From assembly GCA_045595705.1 (NCBI GenBank), contig JAZOBA010000071.1, forward strand, positions 1-17,876: a stretch of 17,876 nt of DNA, in the 5' to 3' direction. This DNA is from JAJPXI01 sp045595705 (GTDB taxonomy: Bacteria > Bacillota > Clostridia > Oscillospirales > Oscillospiraceae). Each line of letters begins with the position of its first letter. Position 1 is the stretch's first letter. This document shows positions 7,748 through 14,488 of this stretch, piece after piece. The translations under genes were made by a program, and so were the position numbers. Below the pieces are notes generated by a model. It was given only the letters and a program-made list of their open reading frames with translations, ran no database searches and had not been told where the DNA came from.

Positions 7748-8737
7748 ATGGATGCGATTCAATGGCAAGGAAATTCCCTTGCCCTACTTGACCAAACCAA
7801 GCTTCCCGTGGAACAGGTCTGGCTAACTTACAACGATTACCGACAGGTTGCTCTCGCCATCCGAACCATGGTGGTACGCGGAGCCCCCGCCATTGGCGTA
7901 TCGGCTGCGTACGCCTACTGCCTGGCCGCGCTGGAGGGCGCCGATCTGACCGAAGCCAAGGCCGTTCTGGCTGCCAGCCGTCCCACGGCAGTCAATCTGT
8001 TCTGGGCGCTGGACCGCATGGAACGCAAGGCTGCGCAATGCGGCGGCGATGCCGCCATGCTGATCGAAGAGGCCAAAACCATCCACGCCGAAGACATCGC
8101 CATGAACCATGCCATCGGTTCTTACGGCGCCCAGGTGGTGCCCGACCATGCCCGCATTCTGACCCACTGCAACGCCGGAGCGCTGGCTACCGGCGGCTAC
8201 GGCACCGCATTGGGTGTCATCCGTGCCGCTCATGAACAGGGCAAAGTGGACATGGTATACGCCGACGAAACACGCCCTCTTCTGCAGGGTGCCCGTCTGA
8301 CCGCCTTTGAACTGGTGGAGGATGAGATCCCCGCTACCTTGATTGCCGACAATATGGCGGCCTTCCTGATGCAGCAGGGCAAAATCGACATCGTCCTTCT
8401 GGGCTGCGACCGCATGGCCGCCAATGGAGATTTCGCCAACAAGATCGGCACCTATTCGGTGGCCGTCAACGCAAAGTATCACGGGGTCCCCTTCTACACG
8501 GTGCTGCCCTCCTCCACCATCGACCTGAGTCTGGCCGACGGCGCCGGCATCCCCATTGAGGAGCGCGCCGCCGAGGAAGTGCGTACCATGTATGGGGTGC
8601 AGACCGCACCGGCCGATGTGCCGGTGTACAACCCCGCCTTCGATGTGACGCCCCACGAATTGCTGACCGGCATCATCACCGAAAAGGGCGTCATTTACCC
8701 GCCCTTTGCCGAAAATCTCAAAAAGTTATTCGGATAA
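7748..8737 (+). CDS. mtnA: Methylthioribose-1-phosphate isomerase (eIF-2B-like fold)
   Basis: This 329-residue protein matches MtnA, the cytosolic aldose-ketose isomerase turning 5-methylthioribose 1-phosphate into the ribulose form in methionine salvage. Visible motifs are VVRGAPAIGVSAAYA (42-56), the catalytic Cys141 in THCNAGALATGG, ADETRPLLQGARLTAFEL (172-189), the catalytic Asp221 in LLGCDRMAANGD and TVLPSSTIDL. The frame is open 38 codons further up, but the ATG at 7748 has AAAGGAG at good spacing and lies downstream of the promoter, so it is the start. No other methionine-salvage gene is nearby. The same enzyme can act on 5-deoxyribose 1-phosphate in related salvage routes, so the physiological substrate is open. 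Its stop overlaps the convergent murF stop by 12 bp. Confidence 0.92.
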   Translation: MDAIQWQGNSLALLDQTKLPVEQVWLTYNDYRQVALAIRTMVVRGAPAIGVSAAYAYCLAALEGADLTEAKAVLAASRPTAVNLFWALDRMERKAAQCGGDAAMLIEEAKTIHAEDIAMNHAIGSYGAQVVPDHARILTHCNAGALATGGYGTALGVIRAAHEQGKVDMVYADETRPLLQGARLTAFELVEDEIPATLIADNMAAFLMQQGKIDIVLLGCDRMAANGDFANKIGTYSVAVNAKYHGVPFYTVLPSSTIDLSLADGAGIPIEERAAEEVRTMYGVQTAPADVPVYNPAFDVTPHELLTGIITEKGVIYPPFAENLKKLFG

Positions 8738-10123
8738 TTCGCGGGTAATTCCCTTCAGAAATTCCACAAACTCTTCAAATTCCATACTGCGGGAGGCTTT
8801 GACCAACACGGTGCAGTTCGGCTTGACGATCTGCTCCAGAACGGTCAGGGCCTCTTTTTTATTGGGCCGCCAGTAGACTTCGCTCATGCCGTGGGCTTCG
8901 GCCGCATCGGCAATGTTTTTGGACAGTTCACCGGCACACACCAGACACTGAATTCCGCTTCGTGCCACCAATTCACCGATACCGGCATGGAGCATGGGAG
9001 CCAGGGGACCCAGCTCCAGCATATCGCCCAACACCGCAATCTTGGTCTTGGCCTTTCCGGTAGCCAGCACTTCGATGGCGGCACGCATGGACTGCGGGTT
9101 GGCATTGTAAGTGTCGTTCAGAATGGTGATTCCATCATCCCGGCGCAGGATATTCATACGCATTTTGGTAGGCGCAAAATGGAGAATACCGCGCTCGATC
9201 TCCTCCCGGGTCAGACCGAAATACTCACCCACGGCGCCTGCCATCATGGCAGGGTAAACCATGTGGTCACCCAGAGCAGGAATCTCCACATTGCAATGAT
9301 GGTTGGGGGTATCCACGTTGCAGCGAATATAGGTTTCACCGTCGCTGACAATATCGCTGACACGGTAGTCACAGCCCTCGCCGTGGCCACACCAGACGGT
9401 GCGCTGAGCAAGCTGACCGCGCAGGGTGGTCAGCAGTGCATCGTCTCCGTTCAGAACAGCCAGACCGTCCTGCTTCAGGTGGTTGAAAATCTCACTCTTG
9501 GCCTTCAGGGTATTCTCACGGCTGCCCAGATTCTCGATATGAGCGTCACCGATGTTGGTGATCACCGCCACGTCGGGTTCTACAATACCGGACAGATAAT
9601 CAATCTGCCCCACATCGTCCATGCCCATCTCCAGCACGCAGATCTCATAGGAATGATTCAGCCGCAGAACGGATAGGGGCAAACCGATCATATTGTTAAA
9701 ATTGCCCTCGGTCTTGAGCACTTTGTAGCGCTCACCCAACACGGCGGCGATCATATCCTTGGTGGTGGTCTTACCCACACTGCCGGTCACGCCGATGAAG
9801 GGAATGGCAAAACGGGATTTGTACCAACGGGCCAAATCACGCAGTGCACGCTGGGTGCTGCCCACTTTGATGTAGAACTTTCCGGGCAGATAACTTGTGC
9901 GTTCACGGGCAAACAGGCAGCCCGCGGCGCCGGATTCCAGCGCATCATTGATAAAGGCATGGCCGTCAAAGCGGTCCCCTTCCAAAGGAAGGAACAACGA
10001 CCCGGTGTGAATGACACGGCTGTCGGTATCCACCTTCTCCACGGTCAGAGAAAGGTCGGTCACATCGCCGCACAGTTTACCGTCTACGGCCTCCAAAATT
10101 TCCTGTAAGGTAATGGGTTCCAT
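8726..10123 (-). CDS. murF: UDP-N-acetylmuramoyl-tripeptide--D-alanyl-D-alanine ligase
   Basis: This 465-residue Mur ligase adds D-Ala-D-Ala to the UDP-MurNAc-tripeptide in the cytosol, completing the pentapeptide precursor. The N-terminal substrate domain includes DTDSRVIHTGSLFLPLEGDRFDGH (about 32-55). The ATP site is GVTGSVGKTTTKD (111-123), followed by EGNFNNMIGLPLSVL, LEMGM and ITNIGDAHIE, all typical of MurF. The C-terminal domain has LNDTYNANPQSMRAA and LGDMLELG. The frame is open 24 codons upstream, but the ATG at 10123 has GGGGAGGT before it and begins only 4 nt after the ddl stop. It forms a two-gene operon with ddl, which makes its dipeptide substrate. Confidence 0.97.
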   Translation of the reverse strand: MEPITLQEILEAVDGKLCGDVTDLSLTVEKVDTDSRVIHTGSLFLPLEGDRFDGHAFINDALESGAAGCLFARERTSYLPGKFYIKVGSTQRALRDLARWYKSRFAIPFIGVTGSVGKTTTKDMIAAVLGERYKVLKTEGNFNNMIGLPLSVLRLNHSYEICVLEMGMDDVGQIDYLSGIVEPDVAVITNIGDAHIENLGSRENTLKAKSEIFNHLKQDGLAVLNGDDALLTTLRGQLAQRTVWCGHGEGCDYRVSDIVSDGETYIRCNVDTPNHHCNVEIPALGDHMVYPAMMAGAVGEYFGLTREEIERGILHFAPTKMRMNILRRDDGITILNDTYNANPQSMRAAIEVLATGKAKTKIAVLGDMLELGPLAPMLHAGIGELVARSGIQCLVCAGELSKNIADAAEAHGMSEVYWRPNKKEALTVLEQIVKPNCTVLVKASRSMEFEEFVEFLKGITRELSE

Positions 10124-10127
10124 CAGG

Positions 10128-11180
10128 TTACCTCCCCTGTTTTCTGGCCTCCAGCGAGGCATCCAGAATACACTGACAAAGCTGCGAATAATCAATGCCC
10201 GCAGCGGCTGCCTCCTGGGGCAGCAGACTGGTTGGGGTCATGCCGGGCAGCGTGTTGATCTCCAAAAACCAGACTTCGCCCTGTTCATCCAAAATGAAGT
10301 CGGCACGGGAATAAACGCTGAGACCCAGCGTGCGATATGCCGCAAGTGCTGCGGCACGCAGCTTTTCCTCCGCTTCGGCGGGAATCTCCGACGGACAGAC
10401 CTCAATGGCTGCACCGGGTTGGTACTTGTTGGCGTAATCGTAAAAGCCTTCCTTGGGAATGATCTCAATGGAGGGCAGCGCCCGGTCACCCAGAAGGCCC
10501 ACGCCGATCTCACGGCCACGGATATACTGCTCCAGCACGGTGCGGCCACCTACAGCCAAGCCCTCAGTCAGGGCTGCGCGCAGTTCCTCTTCGGTGTGGG
10601 CGATGGAAACGCCGATGGAAGAGCCGCTGGCCACAGGTTTGACTACCAGAGGCAGTTGCGCCTGCGCAACCAAAGCATCGATATCATCCGAGGTATATTC
10701 CACAGTTTTCCACGCAGGAGTATTCACCGCGTGGGCAACCAGACGTTTGGTCAGGTCCTTATCCATGGCCAGCGCAGAACTCAGATAGCCGGCTCCGGTA
10801 TAGGGAATGCCCAGCAGGTCAAACGCGGCCTGCACACGGCCGTCCTCACCGCAGGTGCCGTGAAGGGCCAGAAACACAATATCAGCCATGCCGCACAGCT
10901 CCAGCACCTTGGGGCCAAACAGACCGGCACTCTTGTCCTTACGGCTGGCGCGCACCTGCTCCAGATTGGGAGCAGCCGAACTGATTTTCTTGAATTCTTC
11001 TGAAATGGGTGCGTCAAAATAATCGGCCAGCGGAGTGTTCTGCCCTTCCAATCCGAAGAACATATCGACCAGAGCCACATGATGGCCCAAACCCCGCAGA
11101 GCCTCGGTCACCATAGTTCCGGTGGACAGGGAAACGTTGCGTTCCGGCGAAAGGCCGCCGGCCAAAACGACGATTTTCAT
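10128..11180 (-). CDS. ddl: D-alanine--D-alanine ligase
   Basis: A 350-residue ATP-grasp ligase that joins two D-alanines for peptidoglycan synthesis. Features: VLAGGLSPERNVSLSTG near the N-terminus, FLALHGTCGEDGRVQ, LPLVVKPVASGSSIGVS (ATP-grasp), FYDYANKYQPG (active-site loop) and a C-terminal SRADFILDEQGEVWFLEINTLPGMT with metal-binding residues. The Tyr-containing FYDYANKY loop fits D-Ala-D-Ala specificity; VanA-type D-lactate ligases differ here. A GTG four codons upstream is possible, but AGAGGTGA is correctly spaced only for the ATG at 11180. It is first in the ddl-murF operon behind a good promoter. Confidence 0.97.
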   Translation of the reverse strand: MKIVVLAGGLSPERNVSLSTGTMVTEALRGLGHHVALVDMFFGLEGQNTPLADYFDAPISEEFKKISSAAPNLEQVRASRKDKSAGLFGPKVLELCGMADIVFLALHGTCGEDGRVQAAFDLLGIPYTGAGYLSSALAMDKDLTKRLVAHAVNTPAWKTVEYTSDDIDALVAQAQLPLVVKPVASGSSIGVSIAHTEEELRAALTEGLAVGGRTVLEQYIRGREIGVGLLGDRALPSIEIIPKEGFYDYANKYQPGAAIEVCPSEIPAEAEEKLRAAALAAYRTLGLSVYSRADFILDEQGEVWFLEINTLPGMTPTSLLPQEAAAAGIDYSQLCQCILDASLEARKQGR

Positions 11181-11237
11181 AATCTGCGTCACCTCTTAAA
11201 ACAGAGCATACCACTCCATTTTATGATTAATCAAAGT

Positions 11238-11266
11238 ATTGTACCACAGTTTTCCCGGTTTCTCAA
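11238..11266 (-). promoter_or_regulatory. Sigma-A promoter of ddl-murF
   Basis: On the minus strand -35 TTGAGA (11261-11266), a 17-bp spacer and -10 TACAAT (11238-11243), with TG one base upstream of the -10. Transcription would start near 11231, giving a leader of about 50 nt before ddl. It lies just downstream of the terminator of the preceding cluster. Confidence 0.85.
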
Positions 11267-11289
11267 CCCCGCAAGCCAAAAACACCATA

Positions 11290-11323
11290 TAAAAAGAAAA
11301 AGGAACCGCCAAATGGCGGTCCC
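11290..11323 (-). terminator. Intrinsic terminator of the seven-gene membrane cluster
   Basis: A 9-bp stem (11315-11323 with 11302-11310, one G-U pair on the minus strand) with an AUUU loop is followed on that strand by TTTTTCTTTTTA. It begins 13 nt after the lipoprotein stop and ends just before the ddl promoter. Confidence 0.9.
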
Positions 11324-11335
11324 TTGCAATCAAAT

Positions 11336-11689
11336 TCAGTTCTTTGCAGTTAAAATCAGTTCTCCATCTTTGCTGCAGACCAGAAAAACCTTCCATTGGA
11401 TCTCCGGTCGTTCCGCCAGAATACAGGTGGCCAACACCTCCCCTTCCTGCCCGTATACCGTCATCACCGAGGGAGTCTTTACCATTTCAAAGGAAAGACC
11501 GTCCCCCTTACGCAGCGGTGATCCATCCGCAATCATTCCGCCTTGAGTTCCCCCTACGCAGCTGACGCTGACAGAGGATACCGGGATGTGGGATTTGTTG
11601 ATAAACACAATATCGCCGCTCAAATCTTCTGTTTGGCTGCAGGCAGTCAAACACAACAAAAGCAGAGCCAGCGAAAACCAGCGTTTCAT
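11336..11689 (-). CDS. Small lipoprotein, last gene of the membrane cluster
   Basis: I do not recognise the family. The 117-residue product begins MKRWFSLALLLLCLTACSQ: two basic residues, a hydrophobic stretch and a lipobox LTAC with Cys17 as the lipidation site, so it should be anchored to the outer face of the membrane. The mature part of about 100 residues is rich in beta-forming stretches (DIVFINKSHIPVSSVSVSCV, SVMTVYGQEGEVLATCIL, KVFLVCSKDGELILTA) and looks like a small compact beta domain. The frame is open 37 codons upstream, but the ATG at 11689 overlaps the stop of the previous gene as ATGA and has GAGAGGAG upstream. It is co-translated with that membrane protein and probably works with it. 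Confidence 0.82.
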   Translation of the reverse strand: MKRWFSLALLLLCLTACSQTEDLSGDIVFINKSHIPVSSVSVSCVGGTQGGMIADGSPLRKGDGLSFEMVKTPSVMTVYGQEGEVLATCILAERPEIQWKVFLVCSKDGELILTAKN

Positions 11690-12270
11690 TCCGGCTGCTC
11701 CTCTCCGGGCAGTTTCCGAACCCCAAACGAGCTCCCCAGCAGAAACAGCCCGGGCGGTACGGCGCCCACGATGATCAGATACAGAAAAAACATGGGCCAC
11801 TGCACTGTGAACGCTGTATCCAACCCTCCGGTAAACAGGGCCAGCATGATAAACGCAGCCGAAGAGGGAAACGCCAGAAGTAGCAGCGAATACATCAGAA
11901 CCATGGCGATCACATCACCGGTGTCACCCGTGCCGGACATCAGACCGGGAACGCAGAGAAACACAAGGAAGATTCCGCCCCAGGCCCAGGCCACCAGCGT
12001 GGGAGACAGAAAGGCGAACACGCCATCCCGAACCCCTTGCGGTTTATTCCAGTTTCTCTTTCGGGCGATCCGCACTCCGGCGAACGCATACAGCGTCAGC
12101 AGAACCGCTTCCCAAACAAACAGAACCGCCAGCATAGCCCCACCCGAAAGGGTGGAAAGGAATGCCCCGATCACACCGATGACCGAAATGGCAAAATGGC
12201 TGACTGCAAACCATTTGAAACGCTCTCCCTGAGTGGGCGAATGTAAGAGTTCCATCGTATGTTCTCCCAT
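11686..12270 (-). CDS. Uncharacterised multi-TM membrane protein, paralogue B of the cluster
   Basis: I do not recognise a named family. The 194-residue protein has about five predicted membrane segments (roughly 27-42, 46-68, 84-108, 120-146, 158-183). It is clearly related to the protein at 12550-13116, sharing SHF-x-IS-x-IGV (24-33 here), G-x-x-G-x-x-AFL-x-P-x-L-x-AW-x-W (79-97), LLAFPSS (131-137) and G-x-x-PP-x-LF-x-LGS-x-F (169-182). Conserved Pro, Ser and Trp within membrane stretches suggest a structural or channel-like role, but no catalytic site is evident. The ATG at 12270 has GGAGGTGA five bases upstream and starts 5 nt after the previous stop; a longer open frame upstream has composition unlike a membrane protein. 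Its stop overlaps the lipoprotein start as ATGA. Confidence 0.82.
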   Translation of the reverse strand: MGEHTMELLHSPTQGERFKWFAVSHFAISVIGVIGAFLSTLSGGAMLAVLFVWEAVLLTLYAFAGVRIARKRNWNKPQGVRDGVFAFLSPTLVAWAWGGIFLVFLCVPGLMSGTGDTGDVIAMVLMYSLLLLAFPSSAAFIMLALFTGGLDTAFTVQWPMFFLYLIIVGAVPPGLFLLGSSFGVRKLPGEEQPE

Positions 12271-12275
12271 AAGTT

Positions 12276-12557
12276 TCACCTCCGGGCGGTGCGCAGCAGC
12301 GCAGACAGGTTGCACACCATCATAACCACAACCATGACCACCGCAGCCAAAACCACGGCGTGCATGGTATCCATCAGGGCCGACCAGTCGGTCAGTTCGA
12401 CCCGACGCTTGACTTCTAACAGCTGAAACAGCAGGGACAGAATACAGCAGCCGAAACTGCCCAGACAGCAGAAAGCAAATCGGTCCCGGTTCCCCAGTGA
12501 CGCAAAGGGCAGCCCCCACGCTGCAAGACCCAGCAGCAAACTGCCAATATTAAGCAT
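12276..12557 (-). CDS. Small three-TM membrane protein with a WSALMDT motif
   Basis: A 93-residue protein starting MLNIGSLLLGLAAWGLPFA. Three hydrophobic segments are visible (about 2-19, 27-47 and 63-87), with ELTDWSALMDTMHAVV just before and into the last one. I recall similar small uncharacterised clostridial membrane proteins carrying a D-W-S-A-L-M-D-T motif, but could not confirm this by search. No function can be inferred. The ATG at 12557 overlaps the end of the upstream gene by 8 nt and has GGAG about ten bases upstream; an ATG 13 codons further up would overlap that gene more and has no better site. It sits between the two paralogous membrane proteins, which suggests one complex. Confidence 0.8.
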   Translation of the reverse strand: MLNIGSLLLGLAAWGLPFASLGNRDRFAFCCLGSFGCCILSLLFQLLEVKRRVELTDWSALMDTMHAVVLAAVVMVVVMMVCNLSALLRTARR

Positions 12558-13116
12558 TTGAATCACACTCCGCTTTTTCTGCCGTATCTCGGGCACGAGC
12601 GTTCATTTTCCCGGCAAACAGACTACCAAGGAAAAACAGCAGCGGCGGCAGTCCGCCGGCAAGAAATGCCGCAAGGAAAAATCCAAGCCAACCGCTTTGA
12701 AGGGTTGGACTGGATATCACAAGAAGGACAAGCAAAGAAGACGGAGACGCAAGGAGCATCGATGCAAAAAACAGAATGAGCATCAGCGCCCATGCATCCA
12801 GAAGCAGCGACAGCACCACGATTGCAGCCCACCCCCATGCGATCAGAGCCGGATCCAGAAAGGCCCAAAGGCCCTCTTTCCAGCCGCCAAAGGGACCCCA
12901 CTGTTTTTCTCGTCCACTCAGGAAACCGGCCAACGCATACCCAAGCATCAGGACACATCCAACCGGAACAAACACAGCACTCCAATGATCACTTCGGGAA
13001 AAGGCCGCATAAAGAGGCAGCAACACCATAACTCCTATACCGGAAATAATGAAGTGGCTTTTGGCAAATCCGGCCAGTCGCGTCTCGCGCTTTACCCGGA
13101 TACCGTTATCCTTCAT
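12550..13116 (-). CDS. Uncharacterised multi-TM membrane protein, paralogue A of the cluster
   Basis: This 188-residue protein has about five membrane segments (roughly 23-40, 47-67, 84-106, 108-134, 145-168) and a polar tail. It is the paralogue of the protein at 11686-12270: SHFIIS-GIGV (20-29), GGWKEGLWAFLDPALIAWGW (77-96), LLASPSS (121-127) and GGLPPLLFFLGSLF (154-167) align without large gaps. No known family name comes to mind. The chosen ATG at 13116 lies inside the end of the HTH gene (11-nt overlap), with GGAGG nine bases upstream; a TTG six codons earlier is possible. The overlap implies translation coupled to the regulator. Confidence 0.82.
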   Translation of the reverse strand: MKDNGIRVKRETRLAGFAKSHFIISGIGVMVLLPLYAAFSRSDHWSAVFVPVGCVLMLGYALAGFLSGREKQWGPFGGWKEGLWAFLDPALIAWGWAAIVVLSLLLDAWALMLILFFASMLLASPSSLLVLLVISSPTLQSGWLGFFLAAFLAGGLPPLLFFLGSLFAGKMNARARDTAEKAECDSNA

Positions 13117-13327
13117 CCTCTTCCCCCTCCACAAATTCCAGAATATCCCCCGGCTGGCAATCCAGCGCTTTACAGATGGCCTCCAGCGTGGAAAAGCGCA
13201 CCGCTTTGGCCTTGTTGTTCTTCAGAATAGACAGATTGGCAAGAGTCAAATCCACCTTGGAGGCCAGTTCGTTCAAACTCATTTTCCGCTTGGCCATCAT
13301 GACATCCAGATTCACAATAATCGGCAT
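13106..13327 (-). CDS. YozG-like XRE/Cro family HTH regulator
   Basis: A 73-residue single-domain DNA-binding protein. It starts MPIIVNLDVMMAKRKMSLNE, and the helix-turn-helix runs through about residues 16-55 (LNELASKVDLTLANLSILKN, then FSTLEAICKALDCQPGDILEF), the standard arrangement of the YozG/XRE-like group. These small regulators are commonly encoded next to DUF2975 membrane proteins, as here, which suggests the pair is functional. It would bind DNA as a dimer; the inverted repeat upstream of the cluster promoter (14454-14474) is a natural candidate site, but this is inference. The acidic tail EFVEGEEDEG overlaps the next gene. AGGAGG lies immediately downstream of the DUF2975 stop, partly sharing its bases, and sets the ATG. 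Confidence 0.92.
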   Translation of the reverse strand: MPIIVNLDVMMAKRKMSLNELASKVDLTLANLSILKNNKAKAVRFSTLEAICKALDCQPGDILEFVEGEEDEG

Positions 13328-13339
13328 ATGCGGACCTCC

Positions 13340-13897
13340 TTAAATGGTCAGGTCGTTCTCTTCCTTCAGCTCTGCGGCCTGACGGAAGAGGGCAGACATA
13401 ACCAGAAACAGCAAACACCCCATGGCAAAAACAGGAACGAACAGGGCATTGTAGGTCAGCAGAGGGGCAATGCTCTTATAGAAGAAAAAGCCCCAGACCA
13501 GTCGGCACAATGCCGCTGCGGAAATAATCAGACAGCAAACAGCGGCCCGCTTCATATTGGCCGCATTTTTCAGACTGAAGGTTTCCCCGGCTAAAACCGT
13601 GTCCAGCACCCGGCGGGCCTGCCAGAGGATAATCGCGGTACAGACACCGCAGGCCCACAGGAACACGGTCAGAACCGCGCTGTAACTTTCACCCGACCAG
13701 ACCAAAGCCCAGCTGCGGGCAAAATAAGGTACCGCCATCGCGGGGGAATCCAACAAGGCCGCCAGGTCCTCCGCTCCGCGCAGCATGGCCAGTCCCGGCA
13801 CCAAAAGCAGGACAATCAAATTACACACAAAGGTAATCATCACCAGAATTTTCAACACCTTTGCCAGTTTCTGCACTGCAGTCATTTCCAGTTTCAT
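13340..13897 (-). CDS. DUF2975 family four-TM membrane protein
   Basis: This 185-residue protein has four membrane segments (about 14-38, 73-93, 116-136, 147-170) and fits DUF2975. The marks are the cytoplasmic start AVQKLAKVLKILV, the short loop after TM2 with VLDTVLAGETFSLKNAANMK, and a charged C-terminus AAELKEENDLTI. The segment ETFSLKNAANMKR resembles the usual G-x-P-F-x-x-x-N-x-x-x-(I/M)-R signature. Function is unknown; DUF2975 proteins usually sit beside a YozG-like HTH, which follows here 12 nt downstream, so a membrane sensor or anti-regulator role is a reasonable guess. The ATG has AAGGAGAGAGG upstream; the longer frame with 22 extra codons is rejected. It begins 20 nt after the previous stop. 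Confidence 0.88.
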   Translation of the reverse strand: MKLEMTAVQKLAKVLKILVMITFVCNLIVLLLVPGLAMLRGAEDLAALLDSPAMAVPYFARSWALVWSGESYSAVLTVFLWACGVCTAIILWQARRVLDTVLAGETFSLKNAANMKRAAVCCLIISAAALCRLVWGFFFYKSIAPLLTYNALFVPVFAMGCLLFLVMSALFRQAAELKEENDLTI

Positions 13898-13917
13898 AAT
13901 CCTCTCTCCTTTTGCTT

Positions 13918-14397
13918 TCAAGAAAGTCCGCTCAGGGGTTTCTCTATGTTGTATCCGTCCCACGAAAGGGACATCCCCACCTGTCCGAAGTACAGATAGT
14001 TGATGTTGAAGTAAACGGTCGGCTGCCCCTGTTCCTCCGGTTCACATTCCCGAATCTCTTTGATTTTGACAAAGGCAGGCACCAACGGAATATTCTCGGA
14101 ATAAATTCCCCGGCTGACCGATTGGACCGCCTCATGGATTTCCGGCGTCAGGTCATCTTTGTACTCGTCGGGGCAAACCACCGGCGGATCCAAAGCAAGG
14201 GCAGCCAAGAGGGCACAAAGTACAGTAAACATACAAACCGCCCACGGGAGCAGTCGGCCCGGCTTGCGGCGAAGAACACCTTCCAGTCCCTTCAACAACC
14301 AACCAAGCAGAAGGGCAATTCCCGCAGTTATTCCGATCTGAGCAGCCCAGCAAAAAACCTTCAAGACAGTTTCAATCATGGTGTCAACTGCGCTCAT
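13918..14397 (-). CDS. Two-TM protein with a C-terminal soluble domain, first gene of the membrane cluster
   Basis: I do not recognise the family. The 159-residue protein has two membrane helices (about 13-36 and 49-68) joined by a short basic loop, LLKGLEGVLRRKPGRLLP, which should be cytoplasmic. The C-terminal part of about 90 residues would then lie outside the cell. That domain carries DPPVVCPDEYKDDLTPEIHE, then VYFNINYLYFGQVGMSLSWD and ends EKPLSGLS, a mixed alpha/beta look. The ATG at 14397 has GGGGGAGGT three bases upstream; a longer frame of 17 codons reads into the promoter and is rejected. It is the first gene after the cluster promoter. Confidence 0.82.
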   Translation of the reverse strand: MSAVDTMIETVLKVFCWAAQIGITAGIALLLGWLLKGLEGVLRRKPGRLLPWAVCMFTVLCALLAALALDPPVVCPDEYKDDLTPEIHEAVQSVSRGIYSENIPLVPAFVKIKEIRECEPEEQGQPTVYFNINYLYFGQVGMSLSWDGYNIEKPLSGLS

Positions 14398-14418
14398 AGC
14401 ACCTCCCCCTTCGCCCAG

Positions 14419-14448
14419 AGAATACCATAGTGCATTATCGTTTGTCAA
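14419..14448 (-). promoter_or_regulatory. Sigma-A promoter of the seven-gene membrane cluster
   Basis: On the minus strand a perfect -35 TTGACA (14443-14448), an 18-bp spacer and -10 TATTCT (14419-14424), with TG one base upstream of the -10. The expected start is near 14412, about 15 nt before the ATG at 14397, so the leader is very short. A 9-bp inverted repeat lies five bases upstream of the -35. Confidence 0.75.
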
Positions 14449-14453
14449 TTATT

Positions 14454-14474
14454 ATTTATCGATTTTCGATAAAT
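14454..14474. promoter_or_regulatory. Inverted repeat beside the cluster promoter, candidate operator
   Basis: ATTTATCGA (14454-14462) and TCGATAAAT (14466-14474) form a perfect 9-bp inverted repeat around a 3-bp centre. It lies five bases upstream of the -35 box. Size and symmetry fit a dimeric HTH regulator, and the cluster encodes one (13106-13327). Binding is inferred, not shown. Confidence 0.55.
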
Positions 14475-14488
14475 TTTTTTGTAAGCAA

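Noticed and set aside
7823..8656. A 277-codon minus-strand open frame antisense to mtnA
   Set aside because: mtnA carries all family motifs on the plus strand; the antisense product is Gly/His/Val-rich low-information sequence with no recognisable family.
10128..11180. VanA/VanB-type resistance ligase instead of housekeeping Ddl
   Set aside because: The active-site loop FYDYANKY has the Tyr pattern of D-Ala-D-Ala ligases, and the gene is in an operon with murF without vanH or vanX.
12271..12519. An 83-codon upstream extension of paralogue B
   Set aside because: The extension overlaps the small three-TM gene in another frame, is unlike a membrane protein N-terminus, and a good ribosome site marks the ATG at 12270.
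12037..13230. Several plus-strand frames across the membrane cluster, such as one at 12697-13230
   Set aside because: Their products are rich in Arg, Gln, Lys and Pro, the mirror of hydrophobic membrane proteins; the minus-strand genes have ribosome sites and coupled starts.
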